A stretch of DNA of 41,739 nucleotides from Metabacillus lacus (GCF_009674805.1 NZ_WKKI01000037.1:1-41739); one strand, 5' to 3'. Shown: positions 34,238 through 41,739, numbered from the stretch's first letter. Translations and numbers: made by a program. Notes: generated from the sequence alone by a model not told the origin.

Positions 34238-34801
34238 CTATGAAGATAATGGATAATAGATTAATAGGTAAAACCCGGCTGGATTTCTTGTTTCATTGGA
34301 ATAAAAATGTTCTCTGTTTGCCTGAAACCGCAGTGCATCGCCTTTGCCCAAACGGTAATGTTCCTGGGCAATGTCAACGGTTACCTGCCCCTCTGTCACG
34401 AGTATATATTCCTCCACTCCTCCATGATGCTCCTCTGATTCATGCCTGGAGTCTGGAGAAAGTTCAATATAGTAAATTTCAAACTTCCGCTGATGATGAA
34501 AGGGAAAATAGGAAAATAACTGAAAAGCTTCTGAGGAAGAGGTCACCGGCTCCTTCTCCGCCCTTTTTACAATGTCCGGACCCGCTGAAGATTCTTCAAT
34601 CAGGCTTGAGAATGATACTTGAAGCCCATTGGCAATCTTCCATAGAGTTGATATGGTAGGGCTGGCTTCTCCTTTTTCGATTTGAGAGAGCATGCCTTTG
34701 CTGACCCCTGTTAATGCGGAAAGCTGATCATAGCTGTAATTCCTCATCTTCCTCAACGATTTCAGGTTATGCATCAGCTGCTGCTGAATATCCACAAGCA
34801 T
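34238..34801 (-). CDS. XRE-cupin transcriptional regulator
   Basis: The product is 187 residues. An N-terminal XRE helix-turn-helix covers about residues 9-63 (LRKMRNYSYDQLSALTGVSKGMLSQIEKGEASPTISTLWKIANG). A C-terminal cupin covers about 100-187 (ESEEHHGGVEEYILVTEGQVTVDI). The cupin probably senses a small ligand, plausibly an amino acid, and the protein would control azlCD. The start is uncertain. The ATG at 34801 matches the family N-terminus and has AAAAGGA, though very close. ATG codons at 34828 and 34837 lie on top of the promoter, so they are less likely. Confidence 0.85.
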   Translation of the reverse strand: MLVDIQQQLMHNLKSLRKMRNYSYDQLSALTGVSKGMLSQIEKGEASPTISTLWKIANGLQVSFSSLIEESSAGPDIVKRAEKEPVTSSSEAFQLFSYFPFHHQRKFEIYYIELSPDSRHESEEHHGGVEEYILVTEGQVTVDIAQEHYRLGKGDALRFQANREHFYSNETRNPAGFYLLIYYPLSS

Positions 34802-34828
34802 CTTCCTTTTATTGGTTTTGTTTAACAT

Positions 34829-34862
34829 AGTATACATTCGTATACTTTATTAAACAACAGGT
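34829..34862 (-). promoter_or_regulatory. Promoter and overlapping palindromic operator of the azl operon
   Basis: On the minus strand TTGTTT and TATACT are spaced 17 bp, a good sigma-A promoter. A perfect 18-bp palindrome, AGTATAC-ATTC-GTATACT (34829-34846), covers the end of the spacer and the whole -10. Binding by a dimeric HTH protein here would block RNA polymerase, so self-repression by the XRE-cupin protein is likely. Confidence 0.65.
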
Positions 34863-34944
34863 TTTTGGAAAAGGGTTGAAATTAAGGGTTGGAATTCTCA
34901 TTTACGAAGGGGCGTACATAGGGGATGTGCTATAATTTCGCGCT

Positions 34945-34980
34945 AAAAAATCCGCTGCAGCAAGTGCAGCGGATTTCATT
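34945..34980 (-). terminator. Terminator of the lcfB/enoyl-CoA hydratase operon
   Basis: A 12-bp stem (34948-34959 with 34965-34976) is followed on the minus strand by TTTTTT. It lies directly after the stop of the hydratase gene. Confidence 0.8.
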
Positions 34981-35759
34981 CACTCTCCAGTAAAATGAGG
35001 GGATCTTTTTTCTGAAAAAGCAGCAAGTGCCTCCGTCCTGTCTTTCGTTGGAATCGTGATTTCATAAGCCTTGCGCTCTATCTGCATACCTGTCTGAAGA
35101 TCGGTATTGAGCCCGTGCTTGATAGCAAATTTAGCCTGCCTCACTGCTACAGGGCCGTTTTTGGCGATTTCTCCAGCAAGCTGAAACGCAGATTTCAGCA
35201 ATTCCTCGCCAGGCAGTACTTTGCTTACAATGCCATATTCCTTCGCTTCGTCTGAAGTAAGCTTTCTGGCCGTTAAAATTAGTTCCATTGCCTTGGCTTC
35301 TCCAATCAGCCGAGGAAGGCGCTGTGTGCCGCCCGCTCCAGGTATAATCGCCAGGCTTGTTTCAGTTAACCCGATTGACGTGCCTTCAGCGATGATTCTT
35401 ACATCGCAGGCGAGGGCAAGCTCCATTCCGCCCCCGAATGCGTATCCGTTGATTGCAGCAATTACTGGCTGTGGAAGCTGTTCAATTTTCGTAAAAACCT
35501 CGCCTATCTTATAAAGGTTTCTTCTTACCTGTTCATCAGACAGCGTTTTTCTTTCTTTCAAATCAGCGCCGGCGCTGAATGCCTTGCTGCCTGACCCCGT
35601 TATAATGAGAACTCTGACTTGGGGATGAACCCTGATTTCTTCGACTTTTGATTCCAGCTCGCACAGCAGGTCATAATTAAAACAGTTAAGAGCCTGCGGC
35701 CTGTTCAGAGTTAGCAGGGCAATATTGTTTTCAATGTTCAGTTCGATACTGTTCATCAT
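34980..35759 (-). CDS. Enoyl-CoA hydratase/isomerase family protein
   Basis: The product is 259 residues and belongs to the crotonase family. The oxyanion loop AFSAGADLKE and the second loop INGYAFGGGMELALACD are present. Both acidic residues of true hydratases are seen (Glu in GGGMELA and Glu in GLTETSLAIIPGAGGTQ). It should hydrate trans-2-enoyl-CoA in beta-oxidation or a branched-chain acid route. Two ATG codons (35759, 35756) follow GGGGAG. It lies 11 nt behind lcfB, so both are one transcript; the pair would activate and begin degrading fatty acids. Confidence 0.9.
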   Translation of the reverse strand: MMNSIELNIENNIALLTLNRPQALNCFNYDLLCELESKVEEIRVHPQVRVLIITGSGSKAFSAGADLKERKTLSDEQVRRNLYKIGEVFTKIEQLPQPVIAAINGYAFGGGMELALACDVRIIAEGTSIGLTETSLAIIPGAGGTQRLPRLIGEAKAMELILTARKLTSDEAKEYGIVSKVLPGEELLKSAFQLAGEIAKNGPVAVRQAKFAIKHGLNTDLQTGMQIERKAYEITIPTKDRTEALAAFSEKRSPHFTGE

Positions 35760-35770
35760 GCAGTCTCCCC

Positions 35771-37327
35771 TTAATTTTGAAGTACCTGCTGCTTCAAGGC
35801 CCTTCTCAGAATTTTGCCTGTTGTATTTTTTGGCAGCTCTTCGAGAAACTCAATGGAGCCCGGTACTTTATACTTGGCAAGGTGCTCCCTGCAGTATTGG
35901 ATCAATTCCTCTTCTGTTACTGCTTTGTCTTTTAAAACAGCAAAGCATTTCACAGCTTCACCAAAGTTCGGATCCGGCACGCCAAGTACAGCTGCTTCCA
36001 GTATTTGAGGATGGTTATACAAAACCTCCTCCACTTCACGAGGATACACATTATAGCCGCCTACAATGACAAGATCTTTTTTCCGATCAACAATATAGAA
36101 ATATCCTTCATCATCCACTTTGGCTAAATCTCCGGTATAGAGCCAGCCATTTCTGATAGTATGATCTGTTTCTTCAGGCATTTTATAATATCCCGCCATC
36201 ACATTCGGTCCCCTGACGATCAGTTCCCCTACTTCTCCTGGTGGCAGCTCGTCCCCAAGCTCATTGACAATTTTATTTTCCACATTTACGATGCTTTTCC
36301 CGATGGAGCCCGGCTTTCTCGGTGAGTCAAGGGGGTTAAAGCATGTGACAGGAGAAGCTTCAGATAAACCGTAGCCTTCCGAAATAACCACTTTGAATTT
36401 TTGCTCAAATCCTTTTAACAGTGCGACCGGCATGGAAGCCCCCCCTGATATGCACAAACGGAGAGATGTAAAATCTTCCGGATTGCCGTCAGGATATTGC
36501 AAAAGGAAATTATACATGGTCGGAACTCCGGCAAACACAGTTGCTTCATATTCCTTGGATAACCGGAAGATTTCAGCAGGACTGAATTTGGGAACAATCA
36601 GCAGCGACGCTCCTGTCATCAGCGGTGCATTCAAAGAAACTGTCAGGCAGAACACATGGAACATCGGCAGTGCGGCAATGACTCTATCATCCTTCGACAT
36701 CTTTAAATACTGCCCTACATCAATGGCGTTGCTGTACAAATTCTTATGTGTGAGCATGGCGCCTTTTGGTTTTCCGGTGGTTCCTGATGTGTAGAGAATA
36801 ATAGCTGTATCATCGTCCTGCAGTTCTGGAAATTCTCCTCCTTCAGCACCAAGCCCCAAAATATTTGTAAACGATTTCATTTTAGGGTACACACTCAATT
36901 GGCTGATATCTGCAGAAGCTTTCTCTTTACTGAGCGGCGTATCACAAACAATGATATGCTCAATTTTTGGCAATGCGCCATTCATTTTTTCAAACAGCGG
37001 AATCAGCACATCCAGAGTAATGACAGCCTTTACATCTCCATTATTAAGGATATAGCCAATTTCATCAGGTGTGTAGATTGGATTGATGGGAATGATCGTG
37101 ACCCCAGCTCTCATTGCCCCATACAGTGATATGACAAAATACGGTGAATTCCCCAAAATCAGTGCTGCGTGATCTCCCTTTTTCAAACCAAGCTCTTTAA
37201 GGCCTGCGGCAAATTGAGTAACGGCTCCCTCAAGCTCTCCATATGTAGCGGTTTGACCCTCGAAGTAGTATGCTGGTTTACTTTGATACTGAGCAGCTGT
37301 TTGTGTTAACTGTGAACTAAGATTCAA
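35771..37327 (-). CDS. lcfB: Long-chain fatty-acid-CoA ligase LcfB
   Basis: The product is 518 residues, close to B. subtilis LcfB (YhfL). The AMP-binding motif [54 protein letters not shown] and the C-terminal catalytic lysine in [12 protein letters not shown] are all intact. It makes fatty acyl-CoA from fatty acid, CoA and ATP. I choose a TTG start at 37327. It yields (M)NLSSQL, like the B. subtilis N-terminus MNLVSKL, and has AGGGGTGG 5 nt upstream. The GTG nine bases earlier lies inside that ribosome site. A FadR-like box lies 25 bp upstream. Confidence 0.92.
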   Translation of the reverse strand: MNLSSQLTQTAAQYQSKPAYYFEGQTATYGELEGAVTQFAAGLKELGLKKGDHAALILGNSPYFVISLYGAMRAGVTIIPINPIYTPDEIGYILNNGDVKAVITLDVLIPLFEKMNGALPKIEHIIVCDTPLSKEKASADISQLSVYPKMKSFTNILGLGAEGGEFPELQDDDTAIILYTSGTTGKPKGAMLTHKNLYSNAIDVGQYLKMSKDDRVIAALPMFHVFCLTVSLNAPLMTGASLLIVPKFSPAEIFRLSKEYEATVFAGVPTMYNFLLQYPDGNPEDFTSLRLCISGGASMPVALLKGFEQKFKVVISEGYGLSEASPVTCFNPLDSPRKPGSIGKSIVNVENKIVNELGDELPPGEVGELIVRGPNVMAGYYKMPEETDHTIRNGWLYTGDLAKVDDEGYFYIVDRKKDLVIVGGYNVYPREVEEVLYNHPQILEAAVLGVPDPNFGEAVKCFAVLKDKAVTEEELIQYCREHLAKYKVPGSIEFLEELPKNTTGKILRRALKQQVLQN

Positions 37328-37351
37328 TTCTCCCACCCCTTTTCCATAAAA

Positions 37352-37371
37352 ATGAATGGAGACTCATTCAT
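37352..37371 (-). promoter_or_regulatory. FadR-type operator upstream of lcfB
   Basis: TGAATGG-AGAC-TCATTCA (37353-37370, with flanking A and T) matches the Bacillus FadR box TGAATGA-N4-TCATTCA with one mismatch. In B. subtilis lcfB belongs to the FadR regulon, so repression relieved by long-chain acyl-CoA is likely here too. Confidence 0.7.
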
Positions 37372-37540
37372 TTCTGAGCGCCAGTTTGTCTGACAAGCAG
37401 GCTTTCCCATTATCCCGTCATCAGAAACGAACAATTCATTTTTATGAGATTTAAAATTCTAAATACTAAGTTTATTATAGAGAATATTTACCCAGCAGAC
37501 AAGGCGCGGCTGCTATATTTCCTTTAAAACAATAAGAAAT

Positions 37541-37560
37541 GCCGCAGCTTTTGCTGCGGC
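37541..37560 (-). terminator. Terminator-like hairpin after lplJ
   Basis: The perfect stem GCCGCAGC / GCTGCGGC (37541-37548 with 37553-37560) has a 4-base loop. It is followed on the minus strand by ATTTCTTATT. It lies a few bases after the lplJ stop. Confidence 0.65.
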
Positions 37561-37568
37561 TCCGGGAA

Positions 37569-38558
37569 TTAATACAGAAGATCGATAAACTCTTCTTTTT
37601 CGATATTTCCAAAATAATGTTTAATATTGATATCTTCCAGCGCTTTTGCAATGCTGTCTCTCTCATATCTTTGATACTGAAGCCGCTCCTCGATTTCGCT
37701 GACATCGCCCACACCAAAAAAGTCTCCAAAGATTTTGCATTCTTCAATTCTGCCTTTTTGGACTTCAAGCCTTACATCAATTGAACCGACAGGAAATCTA
37801 TGTGAGTGCTGAATATTGAATTTAGGAGATTTTCCATAATTCCATTCCCAATTTTGATAGCGCTCTTTAGAGAGAGCATGAATATTCTCCCAATCCTGTT
37901 CTGTTAACTGATATTGGGGAATTTCTTCATCCTTGTCAAAAATATATCGAAGCAGCATTTCCCTGAATTCCAAAACAGTGATTTTTTCTGTTAAAAATTC
38001 GCTGATATTGGCCACCCTGCTGCGAATGGATTTAATTCCTTTGGACTCTATTTTATCTTTTTTTACTTTTAATGCAGAAACAACATTTTCTATTTCCGAA
38101 TCAAACAGCAGCGTTCCGTGGCTGAACATCCGGCCTTTCGTGGTAAACTGTGCATTACCCGAAATTTTCCTTCCTTCTGCAAGAATGTCATTCCTGCCGC
38201 TTAGCTCAGCTTGTACGCCAAGCCGTCCGAGAGCCTGCACAACAGGTTCAGTAAACTTTTTAAAGTTGTGAAAACTGTCTCCATCATCCTTCGTAATAAA
38301 GCTGAAATTCAAATTGCCGAGATCGTGGTAAACCGCTCCGCCGCCGGAGAGACGACGGACCACGTGCAGCCCTTGATCCTCTACATACTTTGTATTAATT
38401 TCTTCCACAGTGTTCTGATTTTTCCCGATAATAATAGAAGGTTCATTTATGTAAAACAGCAAATATGTATTGTCGGGATTAAGATTTTTCAGGCAATACT
38501 CCTCAATTGCAAGATTGATACGCGGATCAGTAATATTTTGATTGTCTATAAATAGCAT
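37569..38558 (-). CDS. lplJ: Lipoate-protein ligase LplJ
   Basis: The product is 329 residues (B. subtilis 331). It attaches free lipoate to the E2/GcvH proteins of 2-oxoacid dehydrogenases. Visible are VVRRLSGGGAVYHDLGNLNFSF (about 66-87), the catalytic lysine K131 in GRKISGNAQ, GTLLFDSE, and the C-terminal accessory domain typical of LplA-type enzymes. The ATG at 38558 follows AAGGAG by 9 nt. The start lies one base from the yhfI stop, so translation is probably coupled. Confidence 0.93.
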   Translation of the reverse strand: MLFIDNQNITDPRINLAIEEYCLKNLNPDNTYLLFYINEPSIIIGKNQNTVEEINTKYVEDQGLHVVRRLSGGGAVYHDLGNLNFSFITKDDGDSFHNFKKFTEPVVQALGRLGVQAELSGRNDILAEGRKISGNAQFTTKGRMFSHGTLLFDSEIENVVSALKVKKDKIESKGIKSIRSRVANISEFLTEKITVLEFREMLLRYIFDKDEEIPQYQLTEQDWENIHALSKERYQNWEWNYGKSPKFNIQHSHRFPVGSIDVRLEVQKGRIEECKIFGDFFGVGDVSEIEERLQYQRYERDSIAKALEDINIKHYFGNIEKEEFIDLLY

Positions 38559-38559
38559 A

Positions 38560-39300
38560 TTATGCTTCTCCTTCCCAAACGAGCCCGGAAGCAGCAAGTC
38601 TGACTGGGCCGTCATAGGTCTCTTTTGTTTCCTTTACTAAGTTATCGTGATTCCCGAAATGAGGCAAGTGGGTTAATATGACTTCTTTTACATCAGCTTC
38701 CCTGGCAAGCTTCGCAACATCCCTGCTGTTCATATGCCCGGCTCCGGAACCATCCTGATCTCCGTACAAATTACATTCAGCTATCAGGACATCTGCTTCC
38801 TCCGCAAAAGAAATGAGTTCATCTTTGTAGCTTGTGTCAGCCGTATAAAGAATAGTGCTCACACCATCTGTTATTCTCATCGCATAACAGGGCACAGGAT
38901 GAACTGTTTTCAAAAATCTGATTGTAAGCGGGCCGATTTCAAGCTCCTGATCCGGATAATAGGCCACTCCCCTTGTGTTGCTTTTATAGGTGAGCCCGGC
39001 AAAGCCTCCTTCATCCTCGTTGTGGCCATAGATTGGCAGTGCCTCCCGCTTCTTTCCGAGAAAAGACTGTATTAACAGGGCATGCTGAATACCGCCTATA
39101 TCGGCTATATGGTCGTGATGATAATGGGACACAATGATAGCATCGAGGTTTTCGGGTGCTGCATAATTTTGAAGCTGTGATAGTACAGCACTTCCACAGT
39201 CCACAAGCAGCCTGAAGTCTCCGGACTCCACCAAATATCCCGACGAGGCTTCATTCGCAGCAGGATATCCTCCCCAATAGCCTATAACAGTCAGCTTCAT
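38560..39300 (-). CDS. yhfI: Metallo-beta-lactamase fold hydrolase YhfI
   Basis: The product is 246 residues. The metal motif HYHHDH lies near 70-75, with further His/Asp ligands in LYTADTSY and LTHLPHFG. It belongs to the ribonuclease Z-like or phosphodiesterase-like MBL group; the exact substrate is unknown. The ATG at 39300 follows AGGAGG by 7 nt and yields the family N-terminus MKLTVIGYWGGYP. It is first of yhfI-lplJ and divergent from yhfH. Confidence 0.88.
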   Translation of the reverse strand: MKLTVIGYWGGYPAANEASSGYLVESGDFRLLVDCGSAVLSQLQNYAAPENLDAIIVSHYHHDHIADIGGIQHALLIQSFLGKKREALPIYGHNEDEGGFAGLTYKSNTRGVAYYPDQELEIGPLTIRFLKTVHPVPCYAMRITDGVSTILYTADTSYKDELISFAEEADVLIAECNLYGDQDGSGAGHMNSRDVAKLAREADVKEVILTHLPHFGNHDNLVKETKETYDGPVRLAASGLVWEGEA

Positions 39301-39388
39301 CCTCATTCCTCCTTTGATCATGACCTCTCTAATCAATATACCCATTTTTCTTTTTTTCTGCATGTTTTCTGCATTTGTTACAAAACAG

Positions 39389-39416
39389 TTGTTGACATAT
39401 TTTTATCTGTTATAAT
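39389..39416 (+). promoter_or_regulatory. Candidate promoter of yhfH
   Basis: TTGTTG (39389-39394) and TATAAT (39411-39416) are spaced 16 bp; an overlapping TTGACA (39392-39397) with TACAAT spaced 18 bp is another choice. It ends about 35 bp before the yhfH start. Confidence 0.55.
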
Positions 39417-39452
39417 ACAATAAAACCAAGAACAAATGATGGAGGGGAAAAC

Positions 39453-39587
39453 ATGATTGAAAAAATGACTGAATTTTTTAAAAACTTGCCCGCCAAAAAA
39501 TGTGCCAGCTGCGGAACCGACATTGAAGAACAGCACGAATGTTACGGAAACAATTGTGACAAATGCCTTAACATGGGTGATTTGTAA
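39453..39587 (+). CDS. yhfH: YhfH-type small zinc-binding protein
   Basis: The product is 44 residues and begins MIEKMTEFFKNLPAKK. It has five cysteines: C17-x2-C20, C30, and C35-x2-C38. The CxxC...CxxC pairs would hold one zinc. B. subtilis has a similar tiny protein at this place, of unknown function. GGAGGGG lies 6 nt before the ATG. A terminator follows right after the stop, so it is expressed alone. Confidence 0.78.
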   Translation: MIEKMTEFFKNLPAKKCASCGTDIEEQHECYGNNCDKCLNMGDL

Positions 39588-39594
39588 ATCTGCA

Positions 39595-39622
39595 AAAGCG
39601 GGGCTTCCAGCCTCGCTTTTTT
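39595..39622 (+). terminator. Terminator of yhfH
   Basis: The stem AAAAGCGGGGCT / AGCCTCGCTTTT contains one mismatch and a 3-base loop, and is followed by T residues. Confidence 0.75.
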
Positions 39623-39760
39623 ACTGAGGTTCAGGCCCATCGAAAAATTTCTTGAGAAAATAATGTATATTTTTTAGTGAAAATCCTACAATATATAAAG
39701 TAAAAGTGGTTGATTTTAACACTTCATTAAAGGGATATAAGCCCATGCAGGAGGAAAGAC

Positions 39761-39961
39761 ATGCCAGAAGGTAAAGTAAAGTGGTTCAATTCAGAAAAAG
39801 GTTTTGGTTTTATTGAAGTGGAAGGACAGGAAGATGTTTTTGTTCATTTTTCTGCCATCCAGGGTGAAGGGTATAAAAGTCTTGACGAAGGTCAAACAGT
39901 GAGCTTTGACATTGAGCAAGGCGCCCGCGGCCCTCAGGCAACAAACGTTCATAAGCAATAA
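39761..39961 (+). CDS. cspB: Cold-shock protein (CspB/CspD type)
   Basis: The product is 66 residues, a single cold-shock domain. RNP1 KGFGFIEV (about 13-20) and RNP2 VFVHFSAI (about 26-33) are intact. It binds single-stranded RNA and DNA and melts mRNA structure at low temperature. It is closest to B. subtilis CspB/CspD, and the exact paralogue is uncertain. AGGAGG lies 6 nt before the ATG. An untranslated leader of up to about 100 nt is likely, as is usual for csp genes. Two hairpins follow the gene. Confidence 0.92.
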   Translation: MPEGKVKWFNSEKGFGFIEVEGQEDVFVHFSAIQGEGYKSLDEGQTVSFDIEQGARGPQATNVHKQ

Positions 39962-39982
39962 ATGGGAGACACCATTTATTGC
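39955..39982 (+). other. Hairpin spanning the cspB stop codon
   Basis: A perfect 11-bp stem, GCAATAAATGG / CCATTTATTGC (39955-39965 with 39972-39982), contains the last codon and the TAA. It has no U-run and is followed at once by the true terminator, so it may affect mRNA stability. Confidence 0.5.
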
Positions 39983-39984
39983 AA

Positions 39985-40015
39985 AAAGGCTTCCTCACAA
40001 GGGAAGCCTTTTTTC
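39985..40015 (+). terminator. Terminator of the cold-shock gene
   Basis: The stem AAAGGCTTCC / GGAAGCCTTT (39985-39994 with 40002-40011) is followed by T residues. Confidence 0.8.
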
Positions 40016-40097
40016 TATGAAAGAATTGGCATTTGACAGCAGGATGGTTTTAAATATTTCAACTTAGGATACAACTACACTAGGGAGGTTTTATACC

Positions 40098-40178
40098 ATG
40101 AGATGGATTAAAAATTTTATCAAAGTATTGCTGTTAAAAAAAGTGTTCGACTTTGTGAGAAGAAAACTGATTAAATAG
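40098..40178 (+). CDS. Tiny amphipathic cationic peptide (26 aa), unknown
   Basis: The ORF MRWIKNFIKVLLLKK... encodes 26 residues with nine Lys/Arg and only one acidic residue. Hydrophobic and basic residues alternate with the spacing of an amphipathic helix. It has no Cys or Gly and no signal peptide. AGGGAGG lies about 10 nt before the ATG, and a TTGACA sits near 40033. A possible sigma-B-like pair (GTTTTA and GGATAC) lies in 40047-40072. It ends one base from the stop of the convergent LacI gene. It could be a membrane-active or leaderless peptide, a small regulator, or a chance ORF; no family is recognised. Confidence 0.45.
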   Translation: MRWIKNFIKVLLLKKVFDFVRRKLIK

Positions 40179-41189
40179 CTAGAGATTTACAAGAACCTTG
40201 TTTGTTGACTCACGAATAACCAGTTCCAGCTGAAACTTATGAACCTCTTGTTTTACAGAATGTTTTGAAGCCAGCTGGCTGACCATAATGTCCATTGCTT
40301 TTTTTGCCATGTCCTGTACAGGCTGATGGACCGTGGTAATTCTTGGTTCTATTAATTCTGTAATGATTTGATTGTCAAATCCTATTACTGCAAGATCATC
40401 AGGCACCACCCAGTGATTTCTTTTCGCTTCAGCAATAAGCCCTGCTGCCACTTCATCAGAACCGGTAAAGATGGCAGTAGGCTTTTTTGCTTTGGCTGCC
40501 AGCTGCTGAAAAACTCTTTTTCCGTCTTCGACCTGAAAAGCATTCCGGAAAGCCAGCTCTTCCTGAAAAGGAACGCCGTACTCTGCCAAAGCTTTCCTGA
40601 AACCAGCCTCCCTGGCTTTGGATACATTACTCCGATAGCTTCCACAGCAATAGGCAATAGCAGTATGTCCATTCTCAAGGAGATGCTTCGCTGCGATATA
40701 CCCTCCATACGCCTGATCGAGAAGAACCATTGGCACTCTTGCATTCTTTTCAAATTCGTTGCAAAGCACAATGGGACCATATTCTAAAAACGGTTCTATT
40801 TTACTCCATTCATTTTCAAAAGATGCCAGTATCACCCCATCCACCTGCTTCACTTTCAGCAGCTGAAGATAAGTAAGCTCCTTTTCTGCAGAATATTGAG
40901 TCTGACACACAAGCAGCTGATAATGGCTGAGAGACGCTGCAATCTCAAGGGTTTCTATGAGCTGGCTGAAAAAAGGATTCATCACCCTTGGAATAAAAAC
41001 TGCAATCACTCCCGTTTTTTGATTTCTCAAGCTTCGTGCAGAAGAATTCGGCACATATCCAAGCTCTTCCATTGCCTGCAAAACCAGGTCTTTTTTTGCG
41101 CTGGACACATAAGGGTGTTTATTGATGACCCTGGAAACAGTTGTCCTTGATAGTCCGGCGAGCTTCGCTACATCTTCTATTGTTGCCAA
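40179..41189 (-). CDS. LacI family transcriptional regulator
   Basis: The product is 336 residues. The N-terminal LacI helix-turn-helix and hinge read ATIEDVAKLAGLSRTTVSRVINKHPYVS, then NSSARSLR. The periplasmic-binding-like ligand domain has GVIAVFIPRVMNPFFSQLIE, DGVILAS, TAIFTGSDEVAAGLI and VIGFDNQIITELIEPRITTVHQP. The ligand is probably a sugar or related metabolite; no transport or sugar operon is next to it in this window. A 16-bp operator-like palindrome lies 52 bp upstream, which suggests self-control or CcpA control. The start at 41189 is supported by GGAGGGA about 8 nt upstream. Confidence 0.88.
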   Translation of the reverse strand: MATIEDVAKLAGLSRTTVSRVINKHPYVSSAKKDLVLQAMEELGYVPNSSARSLRNQKTGVIAVFIPRVMNPFFSQLIETLEIAASLSHYQLLVCQTQYSAEKELTYLQLLKVKQVDGVILASFENEWSKIEPFLEYGPIVLCNEFEKNARVPMVLLDQAYGGYIAAKHLLENGHTAIAYCCGSYRSNVSKAREAGFRKALAEYGVPFQEELAFRNAFQVEDGKRVFQQLAAKAKKPTAIFTGSDEVAAGLIAEAKRNHWVVPDDLAVIGFDNQIITELIEPRITTVHQPVQDMAKKAMDIMVSQLASKHSVKQEVHKFQLELVIRESTNKVLVNL

Positions 41190-41512
41190 ATTTATCCCTC
41201 CCTGCTGATACAGCAGTTAATCTACCAATAAGCACAAAAAATGAAATCGTTTTCATTAAATTATATGCAATTATGAAAGGGGTTTCAATAGTTTTCCTTC
41301 TTTTTCTATTACGGCTTACTATTTATCTTGGAAACATTATAGTGCGCGGCTCCTGTTGCTGCATGATAAAGGGTTCCGTTTTTCTACCGCAAAACTCTTT
41401 TTGCATATTAAATGCAGTTAAAATTCCACTGCTTTTGCAGTGCTCATTGCTTTGTTTCATTTAAAGACATCCTTTTTGAAAGGGTGGAAAGGGGCTTTGG
41501 AAGCCACTATTC
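41190..41512. other. Right intergenic region, no gene seen
   Basis: Apart from the operator at 41241-41256 and a small hairpin CACTGC-TTTT-GCAGTG (41427-41442), I see no supported gene. The ORFs here are short, lack good ribosome sites and resemble nothing known. Confidence 0.5.
41241..41256. promoter_or_regulatory. LacI/CcpA-type operator (cre-like)
   Basis: ATGAAATCGTTTTCAT fits the cre consensus WTGNAANCGNWNNCAW at all fixed positions and is close to a perfect palindrome around the central CG. It lies 52 bp before the LacI-family gene, so it may be an autoregulatory site or a CcpA site. Confidence 0.6.
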
Positions 41513-41593
41513 ATATATAAACGGAAGAACTCCGCCTATTCAGAAAAAACAGGGAAAATGGCCTGAAATAAACGGAAAAATTCCACTAGCATT
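41513..41593. repeat. Dispersed repeat, right copy (inverted relative to left copy)
   Basis: Palindromic units AAACGGAAGAACTCCGCCTA (near 41519-41538) and AAACGGAAAAATTCC (near 41572-41586) are about 50 bp apart. The reverse complement aligns with 33-125 through both palindromes and the linker. No gene follows to the window end; a short A/T-rich stretch remains at 41594-41739. Confidence 0.6.
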
Positions 41594-41739
41594 GCAAAAA
41601 TATCCACAAGGGTATACTGAGTTTACTCTATATGTAATTTAAGTATAATTTTACCATCAGAGCTTCTTCGTTCAGAGCCAAAAAGTCTAGGGGGTTGTAA
41701 TTGAACCCAGTTATCCAAAAATTGGATATTATTTTCTTT

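Noticed and set aside
34926-34936. TGTGCTATAAT as an extended -10 promoter on the plus strand
   Set aside because: No -35 partner or gene lies downstream; it would run straight into the terminator hairpin of the hydratase gene and antisense to that gene.
1-41739. CRISPR arrays, tRNA or rRNA genes, prophage genes
   Set aside because: No regularly spaced repeats, cloverleaf-like sequences, rRNA signatures or phage structural genes were recognised on either strand.

Overview
The window comes from the chromosome of a Gram-positive, spore-forming, competence-capable Bacillaceae bacterium. The evidence is a complete gerPA-gerPF spore-coat/germinant-permeability operon, a Spo0E-like phosphatase, comK, an RsbR-type stressosome protein, AddAB and SbcCD in Bacillus order, and AGGAGG-type ribosome binding sites. 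The gene order is recognisably that of the Bacillus subtilis yis/yhj/yhf region (yisL, yisK, yisI, gerP, yisB, sbcC, sbcD, addA, addB, sipV, yhjE, yhjD, comK, yhzC, then yhfN, lcfB, lplJ, yhfI, yhfH). Extra genes sit between these blocks: rocD, an rsbR paralogue, aceBA, a PAP2/haloperoxidase-like gene, GrpB and VOC genes, and an azlCD operon.

Layout. 1-312: a dispersed repeat and the yisL terminator. 313-3440: yisL, rocD, yisK and the small Spo0E-like gene. 3525-5571: the gerPABCDEF operon on the + strand. 5711-22735: a long minus-strand block for DNA repair and secretion, read in the order yhjE, sipV, addB, addA, sbcD, sbcC, yisB, followed by the separate rsbR-like gene. 22893-25160: yhjD, comK, a CPBP membrane protease and yhzC. 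25206-28089: the glyoxylate-bypass operon aceB-aceA. 28461-30757: a PAP2/haloperoxidase-like gene and an AT-rich GrpB + VOC pair. 30827-34846: a GNAT acetyltransferase, an M48 protease, and an XRE-cupin/azlC/azlD operon. 34948-39300: fatty-acid activation (lcfB + enoyl-CoA hydratase, with a FadR-like box) and a yhfI-lplJ lipoate operon. 39389-41256: yhfH, a cold-shock gene, a tiny cationic peptide ORF and a LacI-family regulator. The right end carries a second, inverted copy of the repeat found at the left end.

The main discovery is in addA. The gene is split inside the conserved helicase motif GDVKQSIYRFR by a 2366-nt group II intron (14216-16581, same strand as addA, related to the LtrB/LtrA type). 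Removing the intron at its predicted ends (5' GTGCGCCC, 3' CCCTAC) restores one continuous AddA reading frame of 1242 residues. The ribozyme parts look intact: domain V, a candidate branch-point A, and EBS1, EBS2 and delta pairings with the addA exons. The intron-encoded protein looks catalytically dead as a reverse transcriptase. YADD is FADE, the block-A Asp is Glu, and GTPQGG is ETTQEG. Its HNH endonuclease is reduced to an in-frame relic behind stop codons, while the maturase (X) region is kept. This looks like a once-mobile intron that has become a fixed, splicing-only passenger in the recombination nuclease gene.

Other points of interest are a perfect LexA/DinR-type SOS box between yhjD and the yhjE-sipV-addBA block, a 26-residue amphipathic cationic peptide ORF with a strong ribosome binding site, and a perfect 18-bp palindrome laid over the promoter of the XRE-cupin/azlCD operon.
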